Below are positions 41,922-51,429 of a stretch of 57,702 nucleotides of DNA, piece by piece. Both the position numbers and the translations under genes were made by a program. The notes beneath the pieces are model-generated. The model was not told the origin of the DNA and did not search any database. It worked only from the letters and a program-made list of their open reading frames with translations. This DNA comes from Alloascoidea africana (taxonomy: Eukaryota > Ascomycota > Alloascoideomycetes > Alloascoideales > Alloascoideaceae): positions 1 to 57,702 of the forward strand of contig JAKTTT010000091.1 in NCBI GenBank assembly GCA_030581615.1, given 5' to 3'. Every line of letters begins with the position of its first letter. Positions within the stretch are counted from its first letter, which is position 1.

Positions 41922-43908
41922 GGCCTAATAAGATCAAACATGGAACTGGGCAAAAAGTATACACACAAAAAGTATGGGTATGAACAACGATGAACGCAGA
42001 TTAAGAAAAGCACAAAAAATTAAAGGAGAAAAAACAAGAAACCAAAAAAAAAGAAAGATAATAGGCAGATGGGTGGGTAGAAATATTGGATTTTTGTTAG
42101 GGGGACGGTAGTACAGACAGATGTGAGGTGCAGCGTGAGCGTGGAAAGGGCGGGATGTAGTAGTGTAGATGTATAATAAGCGAAGAGCAATAAGGATGAA
42201 GGATTAGATGTGTGGGCCGAGTTTGTCGCCTTATATGGCGAGCCGAGGAGCAGTCGAGGGTGATTCGAGGAGAAAGAAAGAGATTGGAGGTTGGAGACGA
42301 GGAGGTGAAGGTGAAGAAGGTGAAGGCAATTTTCCCAATGTGTTGGAGCCCGAGAACCGGGGCCCGCTTGTAGTATGTTCACGTAGTGGGTGATATGGGA
42401 GACCCGGGTGTCTTGCCGGGTTCTTTTTGGATCGACCAGGAGCACAATTCCGAGAAGAAAAACGGCCCGTGTCATGTGCTAGTCATGTGATACGGGCATG
42501 TCTAGATAACAACAGAAAATGCTTGATCAGAACAGTGGAGGAGAACGAAGACTGTAGCTGTTTTCCAGTTAACAAGCCAATGTGTTGTTCCTTCCAGAAT
42601 GTTGACGGCTGAATTCGGCGGTGTTGGCTTGTCAAGCAAGGTATTCGATTCAACGAATTCCCAGTTTTAGAATTGCCAGAAATTTACCGCGATGAGCATT
42701 TTGTGGCATCTTCCTTGCCTCTTCTCCCCTTTACGCTTCTCGCAGCCCAACAAGAACAATTGAAAGTTGAGCTCAAAGTTGATGCTAAAATCAAGGCTAG
42801 GTGCAGCTATGGAATGGAGTGTTATGGGCACCGGGGACCACAAAAGCCTCGTCAAACAAAACTTCTAGACGGCGAGAGCGTTGAAATAATAATGCATTGT
42901 GTTGAGGACAGGTTCTTTCCCTGTATTGTATTCTTGAATTATGAAACCTTGTCATTCTCTACCATGTCGTCATCAAGCCATCAGCCACCAGCATTTTGAG
43001 ATCTCATTCCCGTCGACGATCCTTCAAGGTCTCTTGCCCACAGAAGGAACTCGATCCAAACCCCAGAAACGTCACGCGTCCCCGTATTCCAATGATGTAC
43101 GCCGTTCTACCGCCGCTGCTCTCTTGTGGGAGAGACGAGGAAAATGGCATAAGCATCACAAGACTAGCCAAAAATATGAAAATAGCTGCCAATAACTCCA
43201 AATCTAGAAATTTACTTTATTCGTTTATCGTGCTTCAATGCTGTTCTCACACAGATGCCTCTTCGATCGCTTGCACTTTGTTTGGCCAACTCCCGTAGCC
43301 TGTCTTTCCACGACCGGCCACGATCTGAGCTCCAGGTGAGAATGCAATCCAGCTCCAGGGGCCAAAAGCGACCCCGAGGGCTCCGATTCCGGCAGTATAT
43401 CCTCGATTTGCTGTGCCATGGACGTCCATCTGCAGCGAAGAGTGCTGGCAGAGAATACCGCTCGACCTGCAGCAGATGCGTGTGTATAAATATCCACAGC
43501 GTCTTCTTCCTCCTCCTCTTCTTTCCCTCCTCCTCCTTCACGTCCTCTTTATTTCGAGACCCTCCATCCTCCTTCTTCACGCTATCACCGCTAAGCCCCA
43601 GCCAGCCCTCCCCAATCAGCTTAGATTCCCCATAGTTGAACACCTCAGATTAAAGTTAGCAGCCCACAACTGAAAAGTCTCCCTCTCCAAGTCGAAGCGC
43701 CGCTCAGGAACTCTAAGTTATTACCATCTTCGTTCATTACAACCTGAAGTTGTAGGCAAGTCTTCCAACAACACCCTCTTTAACACATTCTATACCTTCC
43801 TATCTCTATTCAAACCTGCTTAATACTGACCTCCCCTGGCAGATTTGCTTCTCTCAGCTCAAGCGCCATTGTCAAACTAGTGGAAATACCCATTACATCG
43901 CCGCTGAA
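41922..43908. other. 2-kb divergent intergenic region
   Basis: Promoters of the ENTH gene and the RIM4-like gene. A 151-codon minus-strand frame (42020-42475) is low in complexity and shows no family, so I treat it as chance. Pyrimidine-rich DNA at 43500-43580 follows a TATAAATA box. No RNA gene is seen. Confidence 0.55.
43485..43492 (+). promoter_or_regulatory. TATA box upstream of the RIM4-like gene
   Basis: TATAAATA followed by a CT-rich tract, a typical yeast core promoter. It implies a leader of about 350 bases before the ATG at 43909. Confidence 0.45.
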
Positions 43909-46493
43909 ATGCCCATCAGACAAGATCTATCTCCTATCTTGGAGCATCCAGACGCCACCGTTAACGTCCCTATCCCTCCCGCTTCTTCTCCTGAAGAGTC
44001 TGACTTGAGCATTTCAGATCACAATGCTCAATTCGACCACGCGCTTCGCCAATTGGATCTTCCTTCTTCTTCTTCCTGCGACTTGGCCCGTCAAAAATCT
44101 CAAACCTCAGACGCAGAGTCTATAGAAAAGTGTTACGAGGAAACATCCTCTGTCATAGATAGCGAAAGCATCTCTGGCCCCCCAATCCCTGGTACTAATC
44201 AAGTTAATGAATTGGAAGATTCTCAGCCTCTTGAATACACTACCGCTCGTCGCACAGACTCTACCTTGGATCAATGCCATGATTCGGCTAGAATTGAACC
44301 TTCTAGTAACTCTTCCTCTGGCCAGGAAGCATTGTTGATGGATAGCGCGAAGGAAAATAATTCTGCCTCTGCGCTTCCTAGAGGACGCCCATCATCTTGT
44401 CTCTTCGTCGCAAGGTATGCTGGATTTCGATAGAATATTGGTTTGCCCCAACATCTAACCAATTGAATAGTCTTTCTTCTGCTAAAACCGATGAGCATTT
44501 GTGTATGGTTGTAACAAATCATTTTGAAAAGGTATGCCCTATGTTTTTTTTTCCCCTCTTCTGTTGTTTACCGCTAACTGTGCATATAGTGGGGGGAACT
44601 GATCATGGTCAAAGTACTGAGAGACCAGAATAATCGTCCCTATGCATTCGTTCAATACACGGATGATGAAACCGCCAAAATAGCAATGAAAGAAGCGCAG
44701 CATTCTGTTCTTGATGGGAGATCCATAAGAGTTGAACCGGCCAGAGTGAATAGAACTTTGTATATTACTCGATCTGACAGAATACCAATTCTTGAAGAGG
44801 TGAGCCGTCTTATACATTAGTCATTCCGTGTCTTCTGTTCTAACTCTTTCCAACTATAGTCTATCCGGGAACTGTTATCCCCCTTTGGTGAAATTGAAGA
44901 TGTTGTTCCAGGAAATGCATCTTCAATGACGGTTGGCATTAGAAATAGCAGCTGGTTTGTCAAGTTTGCATATCGCGATGACGCAATTAGAGCATATGCG
45001 GTAAGTTCAAGATCACAAACGAGCGCACAACAAACGCGAATAGAACTAATTGTTATTTTTTGTCCTTCTCATCAATAGAACACGAGGCTAGATAAAGTAA
45101 GTTGAGAATCAAGACTTTGGGAACCAGAAAGGAATCAATACTAACGCAATACTTAGGAATGGAGTGTCGAGTGGGCACAGAACATAGATAACAGCAAATC
45201 AACAAGATCTGTTCATTCAGAAATGAACATTGACAAGTTTTCCATATTTGTTGGCCAGCTCAATGCTTCTGTTACCAAAGAAACACTTCAGGAAAGGTTT
45301 GAGAGACATGGGAAAATCTCTGAAATATCTCTAATAATCAGGAGTCAAACATCTGAAGGTAATAATTTAAAAATTCTCCTAATCACTTTTATTGTTTTGC
45401 TAACTGTTTTTCTTCTATAGGGAAACGTGTTTTCAACTTTGCATTTATCAAATATGAATCTGAGGAAGCTGCGGCTGCCGCCGTTGAGAAAGAGGTAAGA
45501 AATGCTCATCTGCATACTCTTTTGCATTCAAACCTAATTCTCTTTTCAGAACCATGCCATGTTAATGGGAAAGACCATGCACGTCCAATATCGAGAGCTT
45601 CACCATCGTTTACGTATGCCACCAAAAAAGCTGGTCAAGGAGCCTCAGCTCAGTCTTGCACCACCTCCTGTCAACTTATTTATTCGTCAGCCAAAGCCGC
45701 CCAGTTCCGCCAAGCACCGCAATGCAAGCAAACCGTTTGAGAAGGCTGGAAAGCGTAAAGGCAGATTGGGCAACCATGAGGCTTCAACGGAGTTGTTAGC
45801 GCCACAGATGCCATCCTATTACGGATACTACCCTCAATATACTACAACAGGGGGATATTATCCTACAGTAAGTGTGATGTTTACCTAGCTGAAGCTGAAG
45901 GCAATCCTAACTTGTATGTGTTTTAGTATCCTGGAAATCTAAGCGCTTACAAAGGCGTGGAATTACCTGCTAGTAATCCGTCATATTTTGCTCCTGGGAG
46001 ACCCTACTTTCCTTACCCAATGGTGTATGATAGAGTTTATGTCTTTTAGCTGGGGGGATTTTTTCTTCTAATAAAGGGTAACTATAGGTATGGGGGTAAC
46101 GATGGGCGAGTTCAAAAGTATAAGCCTGTTGAAGATCCTGGGAAGTTCAAGGCTACTCCTTATAAAGATACGACAGGTGGTCAAAGAGGATCTACACCTT
46201 CTCCCGAATCTAATACTGGTAGTTCTCGCTCTGCAAGTCATTACTCCACTTCATCCATCTTGTCCAAGCCCACCACATCATCCTCTAGCACTAACGAGTT
46301 TAGCCAGCCGTATTATTCCGAGGGTTATGGATATGTGACAGGATGGGCGGCACCTCCTTTTGCACCGGCTCATATTGGAGCATCACAAAAGTTTCGTATT
46401 CCCAGATATGGGATGGTAGACCCCTCATCAGTACCACGAAGTAAGGAAAGAGGAGGGATGAAGAAGCCAAGTACAGTTTCCAATGGAACATAA
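43909..46493 (+). CDS. RRM RNA-binding protein, RIM4-like, ten exons
   Basis: Exons 43909-44414, 44471-44531, 44590-44799, 44860-45000, 45079-45096, 45157-45358, 45421-45494, 45550-45867, 45927-46024 and 46088-46493 keep frame throughout and give 677 aa. Donors are GTATGC/GTAAGT/GTGAGC-like, acceptors end TAG or CAG, and branches are CTAAC-like. A disordered acidic N-terminus precedes RRM1 (SCLFVASLSSAKTDEHLCMV, MVKVLRDQNNRPYAFVQYTD, LDGRSIRVEPARVNRTLYIT). A second RRM-like segment follows (IRELLSPFGEIEDVV). A later RRM starts FSIFVGQLNASVTKETLQER and has RVFNFAFIKYESEEAAAAAV. The tail is rich in Tyr, Pro and Ser. RRM1 resembles the Rim4 group of meiotic translation regulators. That is my best guess. 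Exon 5 is only 18 nt. Confidence 0.88.
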
Positions 46494-46694
46494 GGGGAGG
46501 GATTTTAGGATTAACGGATTTGAATGGGATCCTTACATCTCTTTTATGATTATGGTTATCTAGTTTTTTTTTTTATTTACTTATTTATTTATTTATTTTT
46601 TTCGATTTTTTTACCATTAGATTTGGATAGGTTATGATATTTAATTGGCTTTATAATTTTGCAGTTCAGATGAAAAGGAAGAAGAGGGTTGGGT
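46494..46694. other. short convergent spacer with ATTT repeats
   Basis: T-rich tract with repeated ATTT units near 46563-46605, probably part of the 3' end formation signals of the converging genes. Confidence 0.4.
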
Positions 46695-48246
46695 TTAAAG
46701 GGAAGATGGGATGCGCCATATTTTTAGGGAGCAGTCAATGGAAATGGTTGATTCGGGGTCAGGGTTAGGGTTAGAATCGGAGTCGGAGTCAGAGTCAGAG
46801 TCAGAATCGGAGTCCAAGGGTCTTGTTCCAGATGAGGAAGCGATTATGGGGGTTGAATGAGAAAAGGCAGGATGGACGGAGACGGAGGATATAGGGGAGA
46901 GAGAGTTGTTTGCGAGCCAAGAGTACGATGGGAAGGAATCGCGGCCCAATTCTGCGTCGGACCAGATGTGGATTGAGCCTGAGGGATCACCCATGACGAT
47001 GCCAGCAGCGTTAGGGAGGGAGTCAGCCCAGATGCGCTGGTTAGTACTAGTAGTAGTACTAGTAGCGCTATTGGTGGTTGGAGAGAGGGTTGCGCATTGG
47101 GCGAGGTTTTTACGCAAGTCTAGGACCTGGATATGGGAAGATTTTCTGGAGATTATGTATAGATACCAGCCGTTTGTGGAAGAGAGGGATTGGGAGATGC
47201 CGTTGGGGGAATTGGAGCGTCTGTTTGCGAGCATGATGGGGCGATCAGGGCTAGGGCTGTTGATGTCATAGATGGCGATCTTTGAGGAGAAGGTTGAGAG
47301 GGCGAGCAGATCATTGTTTGGGAGGAAGTGGAGATGGGAGATGATGCCCTTTTGGGGTTTTGAATTTGTGGAGATGACGGAGACGGGGGAGGAAGGTCTG
47401 GAGAGGTTGAAGATGGAGAATTGGGAGTCGGAGGCTGCTACGAAGCTGGGGGAGTTTGGGAAGAAGCGCAGGGAGTAAGCCGGAAGGAAGATTTCGTTGT
47501 TTGAGGCCTTGAGGAAGGGATAGGACGCGAGGGCGGAGGGAGCGGAGGGCTGGGACTTGTCCTGGGACTTGTCCTGGGACGGGGAGAGCAGGTTGAAGAG
47601 CCTGATGGGGAGGTTTCTGGAGGAGACGAGGCAGAAGCAGGACGAGTAGTCGTGGAGGCAGAAGGACGGGGACACGGCGTGGCTGGTGATGGCGTCCGCG
47701 AAGGGCAGCCGCTGGTACGTGGCCAGCGGCAGCGGGCGGGCGCGGGCCGGGGCGAGCAGGCCGGGCGGGCTAAGAGACACGGGTTAGCAGTGAGCAGTGA
47801 GCAGTGTGCAGTGGGCACTGGGGAGCTCCTGGGGAGCTCCTGGTGGTGAAGAGCCTGGGAGCTGGGAGCTGGGAGCTGGACACGTACACGATGGTCAGCC
47901 TCAGCGCGTGGTCGTCGGCCGCGGACACCAGGCTCGAGCCGTCCGCCGTCCACTCGGCTGCGCGCAGCACCGTGGGCGCTCTGCCCGGGTCCGGGTGGCG
48001 CCCCGCGGGCAGCGCCGGCAGGCGCGGCGGGCGGTGGAGGTCTTCCCAGGCCCAGCAGGCCGCGACGGGCCGTGCGAAGAGGGATCCGGACGACGCGAGC
48101 AGCATCGGTCTGGCGGTGGTGGTGGTGGGAGCAGCTACAGTGCCAGTAGCACTGGGAGTATGGCGCTGGGTGCTGGGCGCTGGGCGCTGGGTGTAGCCTC
48201 GGCTCGCGGGGACCGACAGCCCCAGGTTCTCGTTCTCGTTCTCCAC
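46695..48246 (-). CDS. WD-repeat protein of the TCAB1/WRAP53-SWT21 family, two exons
   Basis: Exon 1 is 48246-47888 and exon 2 is 47769-46695. The 118-nt intron has donor GTACGT, branch TGCTAACC and acceptor CTTAG, and the joined protein is 477 aa. Exon 1 ends with a first WD blade (AEWTADGSSLVSAADDHALR). Exon 2 continues with FLPAYSLRFFPNSPSFVAAS followed by SRPSSPV, GIISHLHFLPNNDLLALSTF and SSHIQVLDLRKN, the order found in TCAB1/WRAP53. The last blade holds SLKIWRIP after a (DS)n tract. Human TCAB1 brings telomerase and scaRNAs to Cajal bodies, while yeast Swt21 is linked to splicing. The first exon is GC-rich and low in complexity, so its start (48246) is the least certain part. Confidence 0.8.
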
Positions 48247-49000
48247 ACCGCACGGTATAAATCCTCAGGGCTCGCACCCCGGCTCTCCTCTGCTCTGTCT
48301 ACTCACCGTCCTGCTCCTTGCTCCCTGCTCCCTGCTCCCTGCTCCCAGCCCAAGTCTCTGCTCCAAGTCTCTGCTCCGTCCCGCAATGCTCGCCTCCAGT
48401 TTCAAATCCGCACTGTCCCGCTCCGCCGTACTGGCCCGTTCGGGAGCCTCCCTGGGCTCGGCCGCACGCCGGCTGCGTGTGCCTCGCACCGCACCCGCCG
48501 CAACGGTCTCCGCCACCACCACCACCACCACCGCCCACTACTCCACCCACCTGCCCATCACCCAGTTCAGCGATGAAGAGATCCTGTTCAGAGACACCGT
48601 GTCCGCCTTCGCCAACGAGGTCATCGCCCCCAAGGTCAGAGACATGGACGAGGCAGAGAGCATGGACCCCGCCATCATCTCCCAGCTCTTCGAAATGGGC
48701 CTCATGGGTATCGAGACCCCCGAGGAATTCGGAGGTGCCGGCGCCTCCTTCACCTCCGCCATCCTCGCCGTTGAGGAGCTTGCCAAAGTCGACCCCAGTG
48801 TCGCTGTGCTCAACGACGTCCAAAACACCCTCGTAAACACCTGTATCCGCAAATGGGGCTCCGATTCCCTCAAATCCCGCTTCTTGCCCCAGCTGGCCGC
48901 CACAAAAGTCGGCAGCTTTGGTCTCTCCGAACCTTCCTCCGGAAGCGATGCCTTTGCCATGAAGAGCAAAGCCGTCAAGAAAGGTGACGGTTTCGTCCTA
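47500..49000. other. GC-rich island with short tandem repeats
   Basis: About 1.5 kb with composition far above the rest of the window. It covers the 5' half of the TCAB1-like gene, the shared promoter and the first 600 bases of the acyl-CoA dehydrogenase. Small tandem units occur: GGGACTTGTCCT near 47550-47580, GAGCTG-type near 47820-47880, GGGCGCT near 48165-48195 and CTCCCTG/AGTCTCTGCTCC near 48310-48385. Confidence 0.6.
48256..48262 (+). promoter_or_regulatory. TATA box between TCAB1-like and acyl-CoA dehydrogenase genes
   Basis: TATAAAT 130 bases before the acyl-CoA dehydrogenase ATG and only 10 bases from the divergent start, so it most likely serves the plus-strand gene. Confidence 0.45.
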
Positions 49001-49702
49001 TCCGGCTCCAAAATGTGGATCACAAACTCCCACGAGGCAGAAATCTTCATCATCTTTGCAAATGTCGACCCTTCCAAGGGTTATAAAGGAATCACCGCTT
49101 TTGTCGTCGATAAAGAGGCCGGTATCACAATTGCCAAAAAGGAAAAAAAATTGGGAATCAGAGCCTCTTCCACCTGTGTCATTGACTTTGATGAGGTCTT
49201 TGTACCAAAGGAAAACATTCTTGGTGAGGAGGGAAAGGGCTACAAAATTGCCATTGAATGTCTAAACGAGGGTAGAATCGGAATTGCTGCTCAAATGTTG
49301 GGTCTGGCCCAAGGAGCTTTCAACCGCGCAACAAGTTACATTTACAACGACCGTAAGCAATTTGGTCAATACGTTGGTGAATTCCAAGGAATGCAATTCC
49401 AAGTTGCAGAAGCTGCTGTGAAAATCGAGGCTGCCCGTAACCTCATTTATAACGCTGCAAGAATGCAAGAACAGGGTCTACCATTTGTGAAAGAGGCCGC
49501 CATGGCAAAACTATACGCAAGTGAGATTGCAGGTGAAGTGGCCTCAAAAGCTGTTGAATGGATGGGAGGTGTCGGTTTTACAAGAGATGAACTTTTGGAA
49601 AAATTCTACAGAGATGCAAAAATTGGTCCTATCTATGAGGGAACCTCAAATATCCAAAGATTGACCATTGCTAAGTTGGTCCAAAAAGACGTCACGAATT
49701 AA
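48386..49702 (+). CDS. mitochondrial short/branched-chain acyl-CoA dehydrogenase
   Basis: 438 aa. A Ser/Arg/Ala-rich presequence (about 1-50) is followed by the three-domain acyl-CoA dehydrogenase fold. Marks are the FAD/substrate segment FGLSEPSSGSDAFAMKSKAV, KMWITNSHEAEIFIIFANVD, ERKQFGQ-like NDRKQFGQYVGEFQGMQFQ, MGGVGFTRD and the catalytic base E418 in PIYEGTSNIQ, at the C-terminal position used by short-chain and ACADSB-type enzymes. These oxidise 2-methylbutyryl- or butyryl-CoA and pass electrons to ETF. S. cerevisiae has no such enzyme because its beta-oxidation is purely peroxisomal. The first third is GC-rich with C-ending codons, and the rest is AT-richer. No intron. Confidence 0.95.
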   Translation: MLASSFKSALSRSAVLARSGASLGSAARRLRVPRTAPAATVSATTTTTTAHYSTHLPITQFSDEEILFRDTVSAFANEVIAPKVRDMDEAESMDPAIISQLFEMGLMGIETPEEFGGAGASFTSAILAVEELAKVDPSVAVLNDVQNTLVNTCIRKWGSDSLKSRFLPQLAATKVGSFGLSEPSSGSDAFAMKSKAVKKGDGFVLSGSKMWITNSHEAEIFIIFANVDPSKGYKGITAFVVDKEAGITIAKKEKKLGIRASSTCVIDFDEVFVPKENILGEEGKGYKIAIECLNEGRIGIAAQMLGLAQGAFNRATSYIYNDRKQFGQYVGEFQGMQFQVAEAAVKIEAARNLIYNAARMQEQGLPFVKEAAMAKLYASEIAGEVASKAVEWMGGVGFTRDELLEKFYRDAKIGPIYEGTSNIQRLTIAKLVQKDVTN

Positions 49703-50200
49703 TCAATCAATCAAATTGAAAAAAATGAAAGATAAACTATATTTATGTAAAAAAATATTAAAAAAAATACGATATATATATATCCTCATCTTTAAAGTCT
49801 AGAGTTTACCTTTACCTTTACCTTTTCGTTTGACGTGAAACCTAAATCATCTCTAGCTATCCCTCTAACTTCTAAACGTTTTCTCTCGTCTTTTCATTAA
49901 CCATTGATTTTGAGTAAAATGGGAAATAAATCACATTTTTGAAAGTTTTCTTTACCCCACATTTCAAGTTCATACGATGATTCTTTGAAAAACTTGCCTC
50001 CGATGTATTCCGGTACTAGGGCTTGTGCCCTGGACCGAACCACGTGAGTAACTTTCCCCTCCCAAATTCAAAAATACCAGTCACACTCTGTGTGTTCTTT
50101 CATGTGAACCAGGAAACATCCATACAACACCACGCACTTCAAAAATTCAATCTAGAGATTCACACCAGATCCTTAGCATCTCTCGAGAGCACAAAAAAAA
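49703..50200. other. intergenic region with RPL8 promoter
   Basis: AT-rich 3' flank of the dehydrogenase gene, then the RPL8 promoter with TAGGGCT and CACGTG (listed). A short repeat TTTACC occurs three times near 49806-49825. Confidence 0.5.
50017..50046 (+). promoter_or_regulatory. Tbf1-type plus Cbf1-type sites upstream of RPL8
   Basis: TAGGGCT at 50017-50023 (reverse of AGCCCTA) and CACGTGA at 50041-50047 lie about 160-185 bases before the ATG. This pair is the known Tbf1-Cbf1 arrangement of ribosomal-protein promoters in Candida-type yeasts. Confidence 0.65.
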
Positions 50201-51043
50201 ATGGTAAGTGATACCAAAAAACAAACAAAAAAAATAATGTTCTAACGCCATCTATATATCTAGCCAGCCAAAGGAAGAAAAGTAGCCCCTGCTCCGTTCC
50301 CAGTTTCAAAAGCCGGCAAAAAGGCTTCCAAAAACCCTCTTATTGAATCCAAGCCTCGTAACTTTGGCATTGGACAAAATATCCAGCCCAATAGAAACCT
50401 CTCGAGATTTGTCAAGTGGCCCGAATATGTCCGTCTTCAAAGACAAAAGAAGATCTTGAAACTCCGTCTCAAGGTTCCTCCTGCAATCACCCAATTCCAG
50501 TACACTTTGGACAAGAACACTGCCACTCAGGCTTTCAAGCTCTTGAACAAGTACCGTCCTGAAACAGTTGCTGAGAAGAAGGCCCGATTACAAAAAGAGG
50601 CTGCTGCCATTGCTGAGGGTAAAAAGAAGGAAGACGTTAGTTCGAAACCTGTTGTTATCAAGTACGGTTTGAACCATGTTGTATCTCTTATTGAAAACAA
50701 AAAGCCCCAATTGGTTCTTATTGCGAATGACGTTGACCCCATTGAGCTTGTCATTTTCGTCCCTGCTCTTTGCAAAAAACTCGGAATCCCTTATGCTATT
50801 GTCAAGGGTAAAGCCCGTTTGGGAACTCTTGTACATAAGAAAAACGCCGCTATTGTTGCAATTACAGAGGTTAGACCAGAGGATAAATCCGCCCTTGCAA
50901 CTCTTGTATCAACAATAAACAGCAACTATATTGAAAAATATGAAGAAAACAAAAAGCATTGGGGTGGTGGTATCATGGGTGCTAAAGCCCAAGCAAAGAT
51001 TGAAAAGAGAAGAAAAGCCGCTGAAGCTGCTATTAAAATCTAA
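50201..51043 (+). CDS. RPL8: large-subunit ribosomal protein eL8 (L8/L7a), two exons
   Basis: Exon 1 is only the ATG (50201-50203). A 60-nt intron follows (donor GTAAGT, branch TTCTAAC, acceptor CTAG). Exon 2 is 50264-51043. The product has 260 aa (S. cerevisiae Rpl8 256). Conserved parts are the N-terminal [40 protein letters not shown], and the L7Ae-type RNA-binding fold with [20 protein letters not shown] and [12 protein letters not shown]. It belongs to the 60S subunit near the 5.8S/25S junction. An intron right after the start codon is common in fungal ribosomal-protein genes. Confidence 0.98.
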
Positions 51044-51429
51044 TTTGTATACATTCCACTACATAATCAATAAATTAAAAAAAAAAAGTGATTATAGCTC
51101 CAAAAAGTAATTTCTTTTTTGAACTTTTCTACAAAAGTTGGTGAAATGTTTGGATCTAAATACATCCATACATTTTTTTAGGGGCAGGGTAAGCATGGAC
51201 ATTTTCCTTTGGGTGGGTTTTCCTACACAGCCAATCAAATCGGTTGTTATAATAAAAACCGCTTTTTCTTGCCCACACACCTTCTCTTTGAAAACTCTCC
51301 TTGATATCGCAACAGGTGTATCTCTATCGATCAATCACAAACCACGAAAAAAGGATTCTTTTCTTCCGAGTAGCAGTAGCAACAGCAACAGCAACAGCAA
51401 TAGCAACAGCAACATATTATTGATCAATC
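51044..51429. other. intergenic region with QCR6 promoter and leader
   Basis: The RPL8 3' flank is followed by CCAAT and TATA motifs. The leader then holds an AGC/AAC trinucleotide tract at about 51369-51413, just before the QCR6 ATG. Confidence 0.55.
51231..51255 (+). promoter_or_regulatory. CCAAT box and TATA element of QCR6
   Basis: CCAATCA at 51231-51237 fits the Hap2/3/4/5 site that controls respiratory genes. TATAATAA follows at 51248-51255, about 180 bases before the ATG. Confidence 0.5.

Noticed and set aside
42020-42475. 151-aa minus-strand frame upstream of the ENTH gene
   Set aside because: Low-complexity Leu/Ser/Pro/Phe sequence with no domain, located in the gene's promoter and leader.
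47797-48576. 259-aa plus-strand frame in the GC-rich island
   Set aside because: It runs antisense to the first exon of the WD gene and through the shared promoter. GC-rich DNA has few stops, and the repeats make it look long.
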